Origin: Deinococcus alpinitundrae
GTDB lineage: Bacteria > Deinococcota > Deinococci > Deinococcales > Deinococcaceae
Reading direction: 5' to 3'
NCBI RefSeq assembly: GCF_009982895.1
Contig: NZ_WXZL01000010.1
Span: 62,001-126,000 of the forward strand
Length of the DNA: 64,000 bases
Of the stretch, positions 22,263-31,872 are shown piece after piece. The position numbers and the translations under genes were made by a program. Within the stretch, counting starts at the first letter, position 1; the number at the start of each line of letters is the position of its first letter. The notes under the pieces are model-generated. The model was given only the letters and a program-made list of their open reading frames with translations. It was not told the DNA's origin and searched no databases.

Positions 22263-23282
22263 ATGACACAAGCGAATACCCAGCAGAGCGACACCCAGCC
22301 CAGCAAACTCGAGCAGCTCAAGGCCATGACCGTGATCGTGGCCGACACCGGCGACATCGAAGCCATCAAGAAGTACCAGCCGCAGGACTGCACCACCAAT
22401 CCGTCGCTGATTCTCAAGGCCTCGCAGCTCGAAGGCTACAAGAGCCTGATGACCGAGGCCCAGGGCTGGGTCAAGTCCGGCGAAAGTGCCGACGACGTGA
22501 TCGACAAGCTGACCGTGAGCATCGGCACCGAGCTGACCAAGATCGTGCCCGGCTACGTCTCCACCGAGGTGGACGCCCGGCTGTCGTTCGACAGGGACGC
22601 CGCACTGGCCCGCGCCCGCCACCTGATCAAGCTCTATGAGCAAAACGGCGTGGGCCGCGAGCGCATCCTGATCAAGCTGGCTTCCACCTGGGAAGGCATT
22701 CAGGCCGCCGAGATCCTCAAGAAAGAAGACATCCGCTGCAACATGACCCTGATTTTCGGGCTGGAGCAGGCCATCGCCTGCGCCCAGGCCGGGGCTTACC
22801 TGATCTCGCCGTTCGTGGGGCGCATCACCGACTGGTACAAGAAGAGCACCGGCACGAAGGATTACCCGGTGGACGAGGACCCCGGCATCAAGTCAGTGCG
22901 CGAGATCTACCAGCACTTCAAGGCGCACGGCTACGACACCATCATCATGGGCGCGTCGTTTCGGAGTGCCGCGCAGGTCGAAGCGCTGGCCGGGTGTGAC
23001 CGCCTGACTGTCAGCCCGCAACTCCTGGGCGAGTTGGCTGAGGACCACGGCAAGCTGGAGCGCCAGCTCAACCCGTCTCAGGGCACCCAGAGCGAGGAAC
23101 GGGTCAGCGAGGCCCAGTACCGCTGGAGCCTGGCCGAGGACGCGATGGCCGGGGAGAAACTCAACGAGGGCATCCGGCTCTTTCACCAGGACACCGAGAA
23201 GCTCAAGAGCCTGCTGAACAGTGACCAAGCCCCAGACAAGGCGGCGCAGGACAAGCAGCCGGTGGCCAACACTGGGGCCTGA
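22263..23282 (+). CDS. tal: Transaldolase
   Basis: A 339-aa TalB-type enzyme of the non-oxidative pentose-phosphate pathway. It transfers a dihydroxyacetone unit between sedoheptulose-7-P and glyceraldehyde-3-P. Motifs: TVIVADTGDIEAIKKYQPQD, CTTNPSLILKAS, the Schiff-base Lys in RILIKLASTWEGIQAAE, and GASFRSAAQVEALAGCD. The start ATG 22263 has AAGGAG 7 nt upstream; an in-frame ATG at 22209 lacks a ribosome-binding site. The last 20 residues (DQAPDKAAQDKQ...) are a hydrophilic tail beyond the usual end. Confidence 0.95.
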   Translation: MTQANTQQSDTQPSKLEQLKAMTVIVADTGDIEAIKKYQPQDCTTNPSLILKASQLEGYKSLMTEAQGWVKSGESADDVIDKLTVSIGTELTKIVPGYVSTEVDARLSFDRDAALARARHLIKLYEQNGVGRERILIKLASTWEGIQAAEILKKEDIRCNMTLIFGLEQAIACAQAGAYLISPFVGRITDWYKKSTGTKDYPVDEDPGIKSVREIYQHFKAHGYDTIIMGASFRSAAQVEALAGCDRLTVSPQLLGELAEDHGKLERQLNPSQGTQSEERVSEAQYRWSLAEDAMAGEKLNEGIRLFHQDTEKLKSLLNSDQAPDKAAQDKQPVANTGA

Positions 23283-23367
23283 GCCCCCGGCGCTTCCACA
23301 GGCTCTCAGCCGTTTTGTGAGCGCTGCACTAAGCCACACGGCGCACACTCGCCGCCGCGCCCCTCTT

Positions 23368-23373
23368 TATACT
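23368..23373 (+). promoter_or_regulatory. -10 hexamer TATACT for mutS2
   Basis: A consensus-like TATACT ends 7 nt before GTG 23381, with no ribosome-binding site. Confidence 0.62.
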
Positions 23374-23380
23374 GAGGGGC

Positions 23381-25675
23381 GTGCCGTTTGATGCCCATGC
23401 CCTCGATACCCTGGATTACCCGCGCGTCCGCGCCGCCCTGAGCGAGCGCGCCGCCACGCCGATGGGCGTGCAACTCGCCCACCGCCTCTGTCCGGTGGCC
23501 GACGCTGCCCGCATCGAACGCGACCTGAATGAACTCGAAGACGCTCTGTTCGGCGTCTCACTCTCATTGGGCGGTATTGGCGACGTGCGGGAGCTGCACA
23601 GCCGCGCCAACGAGGGCCGGGTGCTGTCCGGCTCGGAACTGCTGGAAGTGGCCTACGCCCTCGACGCGGCCATGACGCTGCGCCGCAGCATCGTCAGCAA
23701 TTCGCGCGGCCCGCTCCTGCGGCTCTCCGATCTGCTCGGCGAGCACAGCCTGCTGGTGCGCCGGGTCCTCGAAAGCCTGGACCGTGACGGGCAGGTGCGC
23801 GACGACGCCTCGCACAAGCTGCGCGAGATCCGGCGCAAGGTGGAGCCGCTCAGAACCCGCATCCGCGAGCGACTGACCCGCAGCCTGGAGCAGTGGGCCG
23901 AGGTGCTGCAAGACAACCTGATCACCATCCGCCGCGACCGCTACGTGCTGCCGGTGCAGGCCAGCCGGGTGGGACAGGTGCAGGGCATCATCGTGGACGC
24001 CTCGGCGACCGGGCAGACCTACTTCGTGGAACCGGCCAGCGTCACCCCGCTCAACAACGAGCTGACCCGGCTGCTGCTCGACGAGGAAGCCGAGGTGCGG
24101 CGCATCCTGACCGAGCTGAGCGCCCTGGTTGCCAGCGACGAGCGGGTCGCTTTGACCATCGAAACGGTGGGCGACCTTGACCTGATCGCTGCCAAGGCTG
24201 CCCTGTCGCGCGACTGGCGGCTCAACCGGCCCGAACCCGCGCCCGAAGCGGTGTACGTGATGCAGGAAGCCCGCCACCCATTGATCGAGAACCCGGTGCC
24301 CAACGACCTCTTGCTGGGCGAGAACGGCACCAACCTGCTGCTGATCACCGGTCCCAACATGGGCGGCAAGACCGCGACCCTCAAGACGCTGGGCCTGGCG
24401 GTGCTGATGCACCAGTCGGGCCTCTACGTGGCCGCCAGCCGCGCCCGGCTCGCTGTCGTGGACGACGTGCTGGTGGACGTGGGCGACGAGCAGAGCTTGG
24501 AAGAGAGCCTGTCGACCTTCGCCGCCCACCTACAACACCTGCGCTACGTGCTTCGGCACGCTTCCCCACGCACCCTGATCCTGATCGACGAGCTGGGCAG
24601 CGGCACCGACCCTGCCGAGGGCGCGGCCCTGGCGCAGGCCATGATCGAGCAGCTGCTCAGCCAGGACGCCCGCGGGGTCATCACCTCGCACCTGGCCCCG
24701 CTCAAACTGTTTGCGCTGGAAACGCCGGGCCTCAAGAACGCCAGCATGGGCTTTGATCTGGAAGCGCTCGCGCCGACCTACCATTTGCAAGTCGGGCAGC
24801 CGGGGCGCAGCTACGCGCTGGCCATTGCCCGGCGCATGGGCATTCCCGGCGGCGTGATGACCCGTGCCGAAACGATTCTGGGACCGGAAGGCGGACTGCT
24901 GGAGCGGCTCCTGGAGAACCTGGAAATCGAGCGCCGTCAGCTTTCGCAGGAACTCGAAGTCGCCAAGACCGCCCGCCGCGAGGCCGTGATCGAGCGTGAC
25001 CGGATGCAGACCCAGCGCCACGATATCGAGGAGCGCCGGGGCGAATTGATCGCCGAGGCCTCGCAGAAGGCCGAGGTCGCCTACGCCCAGGCGCTCGAAC
25101 AGGTGCGCGGCCTGCGCGCCCGTGCCCGTGAGGAATCGGCCCGCCCGCGCGTGTTGCAGGAATTGCGCGATCTGCGCCGCGCCGCCCAGCAAGAGCGGCC
25201 CCAGGCCAGCCAGCCCACCGAGCCGAGAGGTGACCCGTTGAAAGTCGGCAGCAGCGTCAATGTCCCGGCTTACGGCGCCGCCGGGCAGGTCATGGAGGTG
25301 CGCGGCGACGAACTGGTGGTGCAGCTCGGCGTGATGAAGGTCAATGTGCGCCGCCGCGACGTGCGCCTCAAGGAAGAACCCAGAAATACGGCGCTGGCCC
25401 GCAGCTTCGTGGGCCGCACCGCCAGCGCCTTCCAGACCGAGTTGCAATTGCGTGGCCAACACGTCGAGGAAGCTATTGAGGAACTGCGCAGCACCATCGG
25501 CGAGGCGGCGGCCCTACGCGAGACGCCGCTGCGGGTGGTGCACGGCAAGGGCCAGGGCGTCCTCAGGCGACTTATCCGCGACTTCCTCAAGGCCGACAAG
25601 CGCGTCGAGAGTTTCCATGACGCCGAGCCGAACCAGGGCGGGCACGGCGTCACGATCGTGAATCTGAAGGTGTAG
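23381..25675 (+). CDS. mutS2: MutS2 ATPase/Smr endonuclease
   Basis: A 764-aa MutS2. This family acts outside mismatch repair, in suppression of recombination and in splitting collided ribosomes. The core ATPase has Walker [15 protein letters not shown] (about 325), Walker [18 protein letters not shown] and the [11 protein letters not shown] switch. A long charged coiled coil (about 500-600, [20 protein letters not shown]) and a KOW-like segment follow. The C-terminal Smr nuclease domain has [15 protein letters not shown] and [14 protein letters not shown]. The protein lacks the mismatch-recognition N-terminus. The GTG start is set by the promoter. Confidence 0.95.
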   Translation: MPFDAHALDTLDYPRVRAALSERAATPMGVQLAHRLCPVADAARIERDLNELEDALFGVSLSLGGIGDVRELHSRANEGRVLSGSELLEVAYALDAAMTLRRSIVSNSRGPLLRLSDLLGEHSLLVRRVLESLDRDGQVRDDASHKLREIRRKVEPLRTRIRERLTRSLEQWAEVLQDNLITIRRDRYVLPVQASRVGQVQGIIVDASATGQTYFVEPASVTPLNNELTRLLLDEEAEVRRILTELSALVASDERVALTIETVGDLDLIAAKAALSRDWRLNRPEPAPEAVYVMQEARHPLIENPVPNDLLLGENGTNLLLITGPNMGGKTATLKTLGLAVLMHQSGLYVAASRARLAVVDDVLVDVGDEQSLEESLSTFAAHLQHLRYVLRHASPRTLILIDELGSGTDPAEGAALAQAMIEQLLSQDARGVITSHLAPLKLFALETPGLKNASMGFDLEALAPTYHLQVGQPGRSYALAIARRMGIPGGVMTRAETILGPEGGLLERLLENLEIERRQLSQELEVAKTARREAVIERDRMQTQRHDIEERRGELIAEASQKAEVAYAQALEQVRGLRARAREESARPRVLQELRDLRRAAQQERPQASQPTEPRGDPLKVGSSVNVPAYGAAGQVMEVRGDELVVQLGVMKVNVRRRDVRLKEEPRNTALARSFVGRTASAFQTELQLRGQHVEEAIEELRSTIGEAAALRETPLRVVHGKGQGVLRRLIRDFLKADKRVESFHDAEPNQGGHGVTIVNLKV

Positions 25676-25710
25676 CACCCGCCCTTCCATTTGGACCCCG
25701 GCCCGCGCCG

Positions 25711-25716
25711 TACACT
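25711..25716 (+). promoter_or_regulatory. -10 hexamer TACACT for rlmN
   Basis: TACACT ends 6 nt before ATG 25723, with CGGGGG between; a leaderless start. Confidence 0.6.
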
Positions 25717-25722
25717 CGGGGG

Positions 25723-26760
25723 ATGTTGCCGCTGCTCCTCGATTTGCACCCCGACGCCTACCCGCTGGACGGCTACCGGCGCAAACAACTGCTCGAATGG
25801 GTGTTTGTGCACGGCGCGCCCAGCTTCGCTGCCATGACCAACCTGCCCACCAATTTGCGCGCCGAGCTGGAGCAGACCTACGCCTTAAATCCCTTTACCC
25901 GCACCGAGACGTTCGAGAGCACCGACGGCAGCATCAAGTACCTCTTCACCCTGCCGGATGGTCGGCAGATGGAAGCGGTCTACATGCCCTACCTCGACCG
26001 CAAGACCATCTGCGTCTCGACGATGGTGGGCTGCCCGGCCAAGTGTTCGTTTTGCGCGACCGGCGCGATGGGCTTCGGGCGTAACCTGACGCCGGGCGAA
26101 GTGGTCGGCCAGATTCTGGCGGTCAGCTGGCACCAGGGCTTCTCGCCGCGTGAAATGCGCAATCTGGTGTTCATGGGCATGGGCGAGCCGCTACTCAACT
26201 ACGACCACACCATTGCCGCCGCCAAGCTGTTGCTGCACCCGCAGGCGCTGGGCATGAGCAAGCGCCGGGTGACCCTGAGCACGGTGGGCCTAGCCAAGGG
26301 CATTCGCAAGCTGGCCGCCGAGGACGAACTCGGCCTCAAGCTGGCAATCAGCCTGCACGCCCCCGACGAGGAAACCCGGCAGCGCATCATTCCCACCGGA
26401 CAGGCCAACTCGATTGCCGAGATCATGGCGGCGGCCCGTGACTACCAGGCCGTCACCGGGCGGCGCGTGACTTTCGAGTACGCCATGCTGTCGGGCGTCA
26501 ACGACCATCTGTGGCAGGCCGATCTGCTGGCCGAACTCCTGCAAGGACTGGTCAGTCACGTCAACCTGATTCCGATGAATCCCTGGGAAGGCAGCGGCTT
26601 TACCGAGACGCCCGAGCATGAATTGCAAGCATTCTACGACCGCCTCGCGGCGCGTGGGGTGCCGGTCAGCGTGCGCCGCTCACGGGGGCGCGACGCGGGG
26701 GCTGCTTGCGGGCAACTGGCCCTCAAGCAGCCGGGAGCGGTCAGCGGCGCTCCGGCGTAA
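25723..26760 (+). CDS. rlmN: 23S rRNA (adenine2503-C2)-methyltransferase RlmN
   Basis: A 345-aa radical-SAM enzyme that methylates C2 of A2503 in 23S rRNA and of A37 in some tRNAs. The [4Fe-4S] motif is [12 protein letters not shown] (CxxxCxxC), near residue 105. [19 protein letters not shown] and [15 protein letters not shown] are diagnostic. The catalytic resolving Cys lies in the C-terminal [14 protein letters not shown]. It is preceded by mutS2 with its own promoter in the 47-nt gap. Confidence 0.96.
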   Translation: MLPLLLDLHPDAYPLDGYRRKQLLEWVFVHGAPSFAAMTNLPTNLRAELEQTYALNPFTRTETFESTDGSIKYLFTLPDGRQMEAVYMPYLDRKTICVSTMVGCPAKCSFCATGAMGFGRNLTPGEVVGQILAVSWHQGFSPREMRNLVFMGMGEPLLNYDHTIAAAKLLLHPQALGMSKRRVTLSTVGLAKGIRKLAAEDELGLKLAISLHAPDEETRQRIIPTGQANSIAEIMAAARDYQAVTGRRVTFEYAMLSGVNDHLWQADLLAELLQGLVSHVNLIPMNPWEGSGFTETPEHELQAFYDRLAARGVPVSVRRSRGRDAGAACGQLALKQPGAVSGAPA

Positions 26761-26810
26761 ATCACCGGGCATACCCGCCGGGCGTAAGAGTTGGGCAAGG
26801 AAACGGCTGC

Positions 26811-26816
26811 TAGCAT
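26811..26816 (+). promoter_or_regulatory. -10 hexamer TAGCAT for the secreted TPR gene
   Basis: TAGCAT lies 10 nt before ATG 26827 and overlaps the alternative ATG at 26815, so that earlier start is unlikely. Confidence 0.45.
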
Positions 26817-26826
26817 GTCAGCCACG

Positions 26827-28569
26827 ATGAAGACGTTATTGCCCTCGCCGCTGGCCCCTGCCCGTATCAAACCCGCAAGCCTGTACTGGCGCTGGGCTGC
26901 CCTGACGTTCGCGCTCGCCGCCGGGCCGCTGACCAGCCCACTCGCCCGCGCCCAGACAATGCTCGACACCTTGCAGACCATCAACATCTCCAACACCCTC
27001 GACCAGCAAAGCGTCAGCGGCGGGCAGGCGGCCCTCGACCGGGCCAAGGCACTCAAAGGCCAGCTTCAGGGCCAGGCCGCGCCGGACACCTCCGTTCCCG
27101 TTCCGGCCACGCCTGCAGCAGGCAGCGCCGCTCCAGCCGCCGCAACTCCGCCCGCTGCCACGATCCCCACCCTGCCGTTCAGCGACGCTCAGGCGGCCCG
27201 CCTCAAAACGGCCAAGACGCTGCTCTCGCAGAGCAAGTGGGCACAGGCCCGCGCCATCTACGAGGGCCTGATCGCCGACAACTACCAGCAGCCCGAGCCG
27301 CACTTCGGGCTGGCGCTGAGCCTGTTCGCGCTGAACGATCTCACCGGAGCGCGCTTTGAACTCAATCAGTTCGTGGCCCTGTCGCCGCAGAGCTTCGAAG
27401 GGCCTTACAACCTCGGCATCATCGCTGTGCAGAACAAGGACTACGACGAGGCGCTCAAGCAGTTCACGGCGGCGGCGGCCCTGGCCGACAAGGCCACCCC
27501 CAGTGCCCGCCGTCAGGTGCTCGAAGCGCTGGCCAGCGAGCAAAACCGCCGCCAGGACTACGCTGGTCTGAGCGCCACACTGACCCAGGCGCTGACGATC
27601 GACCCCAACGACGTCTCACTCCAGTACCGGCTCGGGCAGGCGGTGGCCCTATCAGGCAACGGGGCTGGAGCGCTGCCGCTGCTCTACGGCGCACTTCAAA
27701 ACGACGCCACCCGCGCCGGGGCCGCGCTCCTGATCGCCGACATCTACGACGCCCAGAAACTGCCGGACCGGGCCGTACGCGAACTTGACAGCGCCGCCGG
27801 ACAGACGCTCAGCGGCACCGACCGCGCCCGACTGCTGCTGCGCAAGGCCCAACTGCTGCAAGCCCAGAACCAGCTCAAACCCGCTGCCCAGGCAGCCCGG
27901 GAAGCCACGCTGGCCGATACCCGCTCGGCCAGTGCCCAGGCCACCCTGGGGGCGCTGCTGGCTGCCACCGGTGACCTCAGCGGCAGCCTCGACGCCTGGA
28001 GAAAAGCCGCGCCGCTCGAGCCCACCAACGCCAGCATCCTGCTCAATCTGGCCGCCGTGCAGCTCTCGCTCGGCCAGAACGCCGAGGCCCGCCACAACGC
28101 CGCGCTGACCCTCAAGCTGGCCGCCGACAACGACAGCGCCACCCTGGCCCGCGCCACCTTCGTGCAGGGCGTGAGCGCCTACCGCCTCAAGGATTACCCC
28201 GCCGCTGTCAGCGCCCTGAGCAGTAGCGCCGCCCGGCAGCCCAGCGCCGAAACCGCACTGTGGCTAGGCCTGAGTCACTACGCCCTCAAAGCCTACCCGG
28301 CGGCCATCGCGGCGCTGAGTGACAGCGTGCGGCTGGGCAGCACCCCCAGCGCCCGGCTCAACCTCGGCGCGGCGCTGCTGGCAGCGGGCCGCTTCGCCGA
28401 AGCCGAACCGAATCTGCGCAGCGTGGTGGTCGAGGACCCCGGCAATGCGGCGGCCTGGTATCAGCTGGGGCTGTCGCGCAAGGCCCAGGGCAAGAACGCC
28501 GAGGCCAAAACTGCCTTCACCTCGGCAGCCAAACTGGGGCTGGCCGCAGCCAAAGCCGAACTGAAATAA
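26827..28569 (+). CDS. Exported TPR-repeat protein
   Basis: A 580-aa protein made almost wholly of helical repeats. An N-terminal signal segment (SLYWRWAALTFALAAGPLTSPLARAQ) suggests export. A Pro/Ala-rich linker (about 75-115) leads into ten or so TPR-like units, for example KWAQARAIYEGLIADNYQQP, PYNLGIIAVQNKDYDEALKQ and AAWYQLGLSRKAQGKNAEAK. Such proteins usually scaffold envelope assembly. It is followed 84 nt later by the SPOR-domain gene, so a cell-envelope or division role is plausible. No catalytic motif is seen. Confidence 0.85.
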   Translation: MKTLLPSPLAPARIKPASLYWRWAALTFALAAGPLTSPLARAQTMLDTLQTINISNTLDQQSVSGGQAALDRAKALKGQLQGQAAPDTSVPVPATPAAGSAAPAAATPPAATIPTLPFSDAQAARLKTAKTLLSQSKWAQARAIYEGLIADNYQQPEPHFGLALSLFALNDLTGARFELNQFVALSPQSFEGPYNLGIIAVQNKDYDEALKQFTAAAALADKATPSARRQVLEALASEQNRRQDYAGLSATLTQALTIDPNDVSLQYRLGQAVALSGNGAGALPLLYGALQNDATRAGAALLIADIYDAQKLPDRAVRELDSAAGQTLSGTDRARLLLRKAQLLQAQNQLKPAAQAAREATLADTRSASAQATLGALLAATGDLSGSLDAWRKAAPLEPTNASILLNLAAVQLSLGQNAEARHNAALTLKLAADNDSATLARATFVQGVSAYRLKDYPAAVSALSSSAARQPSAETALWLGLSHYALKAYPAAIAALSDSVRLGSTPSARLNLGAALLAAGRFAEAEPNLRSVVVEDPGNAAAWYQLGLSRKAQGKNAEAKTAFTSAAKLGLAAAKAELK

Positions 28570-28653
28570 GCCCACCGTTCACACCCTCGTCACAGGTTTT
28601 ACCGCGTTGCAAGCCGGGGAAAATACCCTACTCTGTAGCGTGAGGTACCTGAC

Positions 28654-29925
28654 ATGAGACTTGTTGGACGACGTTTACCCGATATTTTGATCGGCATCCT
28701 GATCGTGGTGTTGGCGCTGGGGCTGGGCAGTCTGCTGCTGACCCAGCGCAACCGCGCCGCCACCACCCCGAGTGCCCTGACGCCTCCGGCGGTGAGCAGC
28801 ACGCCGGAGAGCACGGCCAGCATTCCCGCTGCCCCCGGCACGGCCCAGACCCAGACACCGGCCCAGACCCAGGCCGTCACGCCGCCCGCCGCCCCGGTGC
28901 CCAGCACGCCGAACAGCACAACGCAACCCGCCGCCCAGACACCAGCAGCGCAGACGGGTACGGCCCAAACCGGTTCGGCACCGTCCACTCCCGCGCCGTC
29001 CGGCACCGCTCCGACCCAGCCCGAGTCGCCCAGCACGCCCTCGACGCCTGCGCAGCCGTCGGGCAGTGCAGGCACGGTGACCAGTCCCAATACAGCCGCC
29101 ACCGGCCCGATACCCACCAACAGCGTGGCCGCCCCGGTGACGCCGCAGCCCGATACCTCTCAGCCTCCCGTCACCACAGGGCCGGTCACGACCGCGCCGG
29201 ACACCTCCTTGCCGAACTCGCCTGCCTTCGATGAGTCCGGGGCCACCACGCCTACCACCAGCACGCCCGCTCCCCGCAGCGGCGGCCCAGTGGCGACCAG
29301 CGAGAACCGCACCCCCCTGCGGCGCGACTACCGCATCAGCCTCGGGACCTTCGGCAGCGAGGCCGAGGCCAACGCCAGCACCGCCGCCGTGCGGGCGCTG
29401 GGCTACACCGTCTACCCGATTGACCTGGGCTCCCAGGTGGTGGCGCAGGTCGGTCCCTTCGCCGACGCGGCCACTGCCAACGCCGCCCTCAGCGACATCT
29501 CGCGGACTTACGGCGGCGCGGCCCTCTATGCCCCCCGGCAGTCGGCCACCGGCACCCCACCGTCTAGCAGTCAATCGCTCGAACAGCCTGCCGCCAGCAG
29601 CGCCGCGTCGAGTTCGGCCAGCACCACGGCTCCAACTCCGACCACACAAACGACCAGCCCAGCAGCCAGCACTGCCACACCCACACCACCAGCTCAGGCA
29701 GCTGCACCCAGCAGTCCGGTGTATTTGCAGGTTGGGGCCTTTGACCGCCAGGAGAGCGCCCAGCGCATGGTGGGCCTGCTCGGCGATCTGGGCTACTCGC
29801 CCAGCGTGCAAGCGCCTGAAGGCAAAAAGGTCACGGTGCTGATTGGTCCCTTCTCCGGCGACGCGGTGCTGCGGGCCGAGAGCAAACTGAACGACAACGG
29901 CTTTGATCACTTCCGGGTGCGCTGA
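28654..29925 (+). CDS. SPOR-domain envelope protein with long Pro/Thr-rich linker
   Basis: A 423-aa bitopic protein. The N-terminal transmembrane helix (DILIGILIVVLALGLGSLLL, residues 10-29) is followed by about 190 residues of Pro/Thr/Ala/Ser-rich disordered linker. A first SPOR-like repeat (YRISLGTFGSEAEANASTAA, about 225-290), a second Ser/Thr/Pro linker and a second SPOR repeat (VYLQVGAFDRQESAQRMVGL, about 350-423) follow. SPOR domains bind denuded peptidoglycan at division sites. The long linker could span the thick Deinococcus wall. GAGG precedes the ATG. The AMIN amidase at 5.5-7.4 kb would create its ligand, but no linkage is shown. Confidence 0.88.
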   Translation: MRLVGRRLPDILIGILIVVLALGLGSLLLTQRNRAATTPSALTPPAVSSTPESTASIPAAPGTAQTQTPAQTQAVTPPAAPVPSTPNSTTQPAAQTPAAQTGTAQTGSAPSTPAPSGTAPTQPESPSTPSTPAQPSGSAGTVTSPNTAATGPIPTNSVAAPVTPQPDTSQPPVTTGPVTTAPDTSLPNSPAFDESGATTPTTSTPAPRSGGPVATSENRTPLRRDYRISLGTFGSEAEANASTAAVRALGYTVYPIDLGSQVVAQVGPFADAATANAALSDISRTYGGAALYAPRQSATGTPPSSSQSLEQPAASSAASSSASTTAPTPTTQTTSPAASTATPTPPAQAAAPSSPVYLQVGAFDRQESAQRMVGLLGDLGYSPSVQAPEGKKVTVLIGPFSGDAVLRAESKLNDNGFDHFRVR

Positions 29926-29952
29926 ACTGAGGTGGCCTGGGCTAAGGGCCAC

Positions 29953-30723
29953 GTGATTGTTCCCGGCATTCCCACCGCCGCTGTTTCACGGCTGGTCACC
30001 TACCTGCGGATTCTGGAAGAGCTGGAGCGCGCCCAGACCCTGACCACCAGCAGCGGCGCACTGGCTGGGCGCGCCCAGGTCAGCGCTTTTCAGGTCCGCA
30101 AAGACTTGGCCTACTTTGGCCGCTTCGGCACGCGCGGCATGGGCTACACCGTCAGCGTGCTCAAACGCGAACTGACGCGGGTGCTGGGCCTCAACCGCTC
30201 GTGGAACGTGGTGATCGTCGGCATGGGGCGGCTGGGGCAGGCCATCGCCCATTATCCGGGAGCCAGCGAGTACCAGTTCGGCTACGTAGGCCTCTTTGAC
30301 GTGAAGGCCGACCTGATCGGGCAACATGTGGACGTGCCTGCCCAGCGCGAACAGGCAGGGCCGCTGGGGCAGGCCGCGCCGCCGCGCCAGCTCAGGACCC
30401 GGCACATCCGTGATCTGGCCGACTTCGCCGAGCAGCAACGAAGCGCGGGACAGGCCATCGATATGGGCTTCCTGGCGGTGCCACCCGAACACGCCCAGAG
30501 CGCGGCGCAGTCGCTGGTCGAGGCCGGGGTCAAGGGTATTCTCAATTTTGCGCCCACCTTAATTCAGCCGCGACCCAAAGAAGGCGGCACTTTGCAAGAG
30601 ATCAGTGACGAGTGGCGTGATGTGATGGTCGAGAACGTGGACTTTCTGGTGGGCATGAAGCGGCTGGCGTTTTATATGCTCAATCCGCAGCTCAAAGACC
30701 AGGACCCGGAGGAGAGGACATGA
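29953..30723 (+). CDS. rex: Redox-sensing transcriptional repressor Rex
   Basis: A 256-aa NADH/NAD-responsive repressor that controls respiration and fermentation genes. An N-terminal winged helix (IPTAAVSRLVTYLRILEELE, then SAFQVRKDLAYFGRFGTRGM, the recognition helix) precedes a Rossmann domain (NVVIVGMGRLGQAIAHYPG). A C-terminal swapped helix lies at WRDVMVENVDFLVGMKRLAF. GTG 29953 is preferred to GTG 29932, because TAAGGG sits 5 nt before it and the family begins near IPTAAV. Its stop overlaps the next gene's start (ATGA). Confidence 0.93.
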   Translation: MIVPGIPTAAVSRLVTYLRILEELERAQTLTTSSGALAGRAQVSAFQVRKDLAYFGRFGTRGMGYTVSVLKRELTRVLGLNRSWNVVIVGMGRLGQAIAHYPGASEYQFGYVGLFDVKADLIGQHVDVPAQREQAGPLGQAAPPRQLRTRHIRDLADFAEQQRSAGQAIDMGFLAVPPEHAQSAAQSLVEAGVKGILNFAPTLIQPRPKEGGTLQEISDEWRDVMVENVDFLVGMKRLAFYMLNPQLKDQDPEERT

Positions 30724-31451
30724 AGCACGAAAACAACAGGCGCTATTCCCACAAGATCTGGCTGCTCGGCGCGCTGATGCTGCCGCTGGCGGGGTGCGGA
30801 GACGTCGGTACCACCGGCTCCGCCCAACTTCCGACCACCTTGAATATCGGCATCAGTGTCAACGACAGTGCATCGGCAGTCACGGTGACGAAGACGGTCA
30901 CGTCGGCAACCGCAGGCACCGCCGGTACGCCTGCTATACCGGCGGTGCCCGGTGTGGATGGCCAGCCCGGAACCCCAGCGGTTCCTGCGGTTCCGGGCAC
31001 ACCCGGCACGCCTGCCAAAACCACCTGGACGACCAGCAAGGCGGGTGCGGCAACGTTCGTCTTTACCAGCCGTCCCGGTTCAGACGCTGGGTATATCACC
31101 AGCTACCGCATTGTCAGCGACGTTATCAACGGTCAGGAGATGGTGAATACACCCGTCACGAACCCGAACCAGAAACTGAACATCTATGTACCGTCCGGGT
31201 ACAGCTGCCCCACGGCCAGCGCTGCCCAGTCCTGCGACGCAGCGGCCACGACGAGCGTGCTCGCCAACGGTGTTCCTACGGAACCTCTCTCCATTGATTT
31301 TGCCAGCCCACTTTCTGATGTTGTAATTGCGAGCAACGCTTCAGCCTACCGAAGCACCGAGATCGAGTTTCTGGGCACCAGCAGCCGTGGGAAGACCTTT
31401 GTGATCAAGACCGAGGTCAGTTCGGTGGGCTATAAAGCGGGCGACGAGTAA
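30720..31451 (+). CDS. Lipoprotein with short collagen-like segment
   Basis: A 243-aa predicted lipoprotein with lipobox LPLAGC (Cys about residue 27). After a short Thr/Ser-rich region come about 40 residues of Pro/Gly/Ala repeats in a G-x-P or P-G rhythm (GTPAIPAVPGVDGQPGTPAV, continuing with PAVPGTPGTPAK). A C-terminal beta-rich domain of about 130 residues contains a Cys pair (YSCPTASAAQSC). The repeat resembles bacterial collagen-like tracts but is short and imperfect. GGAGGAG lies upstream and the ATG overlaps the rex stop, so it is translated with Rex. Function unknown; the surface location is inferred. Confidence 0.75.
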   Translation: MKHENNRRYSHKIWLLGALMLPLAGCGDVGTTGSAQLPTTLNIGISVNDSASAVTVTKTVTSATAGTAGTPAIPAVPGVDGQPGTPAVPAVPGTPGTPAKTTWTTSKAGAATFVFTSRPGSDAGYITSYRIVSDVINGQEMVNTPVTNPNQKLNIYVPSGYSCPTASAAQSCDAAATTSVLANGVPTEPLSIDFASPLSDVVIASNASAYRSTEIEFLGTSSRGKTFVIKTEVSSVGYKAGDE

Positions 31452-31484
31452 GCTACCCTGACCTCCCCCTCACATCCCATCTGC

Positions 31485-31490
31485 TAAACT
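31485..31490 (+). promoter_or_regulatory. -10 hexamer TAAACT for the c-di-AMP receptor gene
   Basis: TAAACT ends 7 nt before ATG 31498 without a ribosome-binding site. Confidence 0.58.
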
Positions 31491-31497
31491 CCTCTTT

Positions 31498-31827
31498 ATG
31501 AAACTGGTACTCGCCATCGTCCAAGACGCCGATACGCCGGGGCTGATGCGGAGCTTATCTGAGCAGGGCTACGAGGTCACCAAGCTGGCCTCGACCGGCG
31601 GCTTTCTGCGCGAGGGCAACACTACCTTGATGATTGGCGTGCAAGACGAGCGGCTGCCGCACCTCAAGGTTCTGGTGGCCCAGAACTGCCGCAGCCGCAG
31701 CCGCCTGGTTACACCCAGCGTCCCCATGGGTGAGCAGGGCGAGGGCCTGGTATCCGACCCGGTGGAAGTGCCGGTCGGCGGCGCGGTGATGTTTGTGGTC
31801 AACGTGGACGAGTTTGTGCGGGTCTGA
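31498..31827 (+). CDS. darA: Cyclic-di-AMP receptor, DarA/PstA family
   Basis: A 109-aa PII-like protein of the DUF970/YaaQ family, which binds cyclic di-AMP as a trimer. Family hallmarks are [40 protein letters not shown] (ligand-binding loop) and the C-terminal [16 protein letters not shown] strand. Its downstream target is unknown in most bacteria. No diadenylate cyclase or phosphodiesterase gene is in the window. RadA and a YacL-like PIN-TRAM protein, which flank disA in many Firmicutes, lie 25 kb away. Confidence 0.93.
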   Translation: MKLVLAIVQDADTPGLMRSLSEQGYEVTKLASTGGFLREGNTTLMIGVQDERLPHLKVLVAQNCRSRSRLVTPSVPMGEQGEGLVSDPVEVPVGGAVMFVVNVDEFVRV

Positions 31828-31860
31828 ACTGATTTGCCCTTCTACCCGAAGTATCCCGCC

Positions 31861-31866
31861 TAGAAT
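31861..31866 (+). promoter_or_regulatory. -10 hexamer TAGAAT for the DsbA-like gene
   Basis: TAGAAT ends 6 nt before ATG 31873. Confidence 0.58.
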
Positions 31867-31872
31867 GGCGGG

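Noticed and set aside
23564..25462. Long minus-strand frames opposite mutS2
   Set aside because: They are shadows of the mutS2 frame, with no start signal and low-complexity residues.
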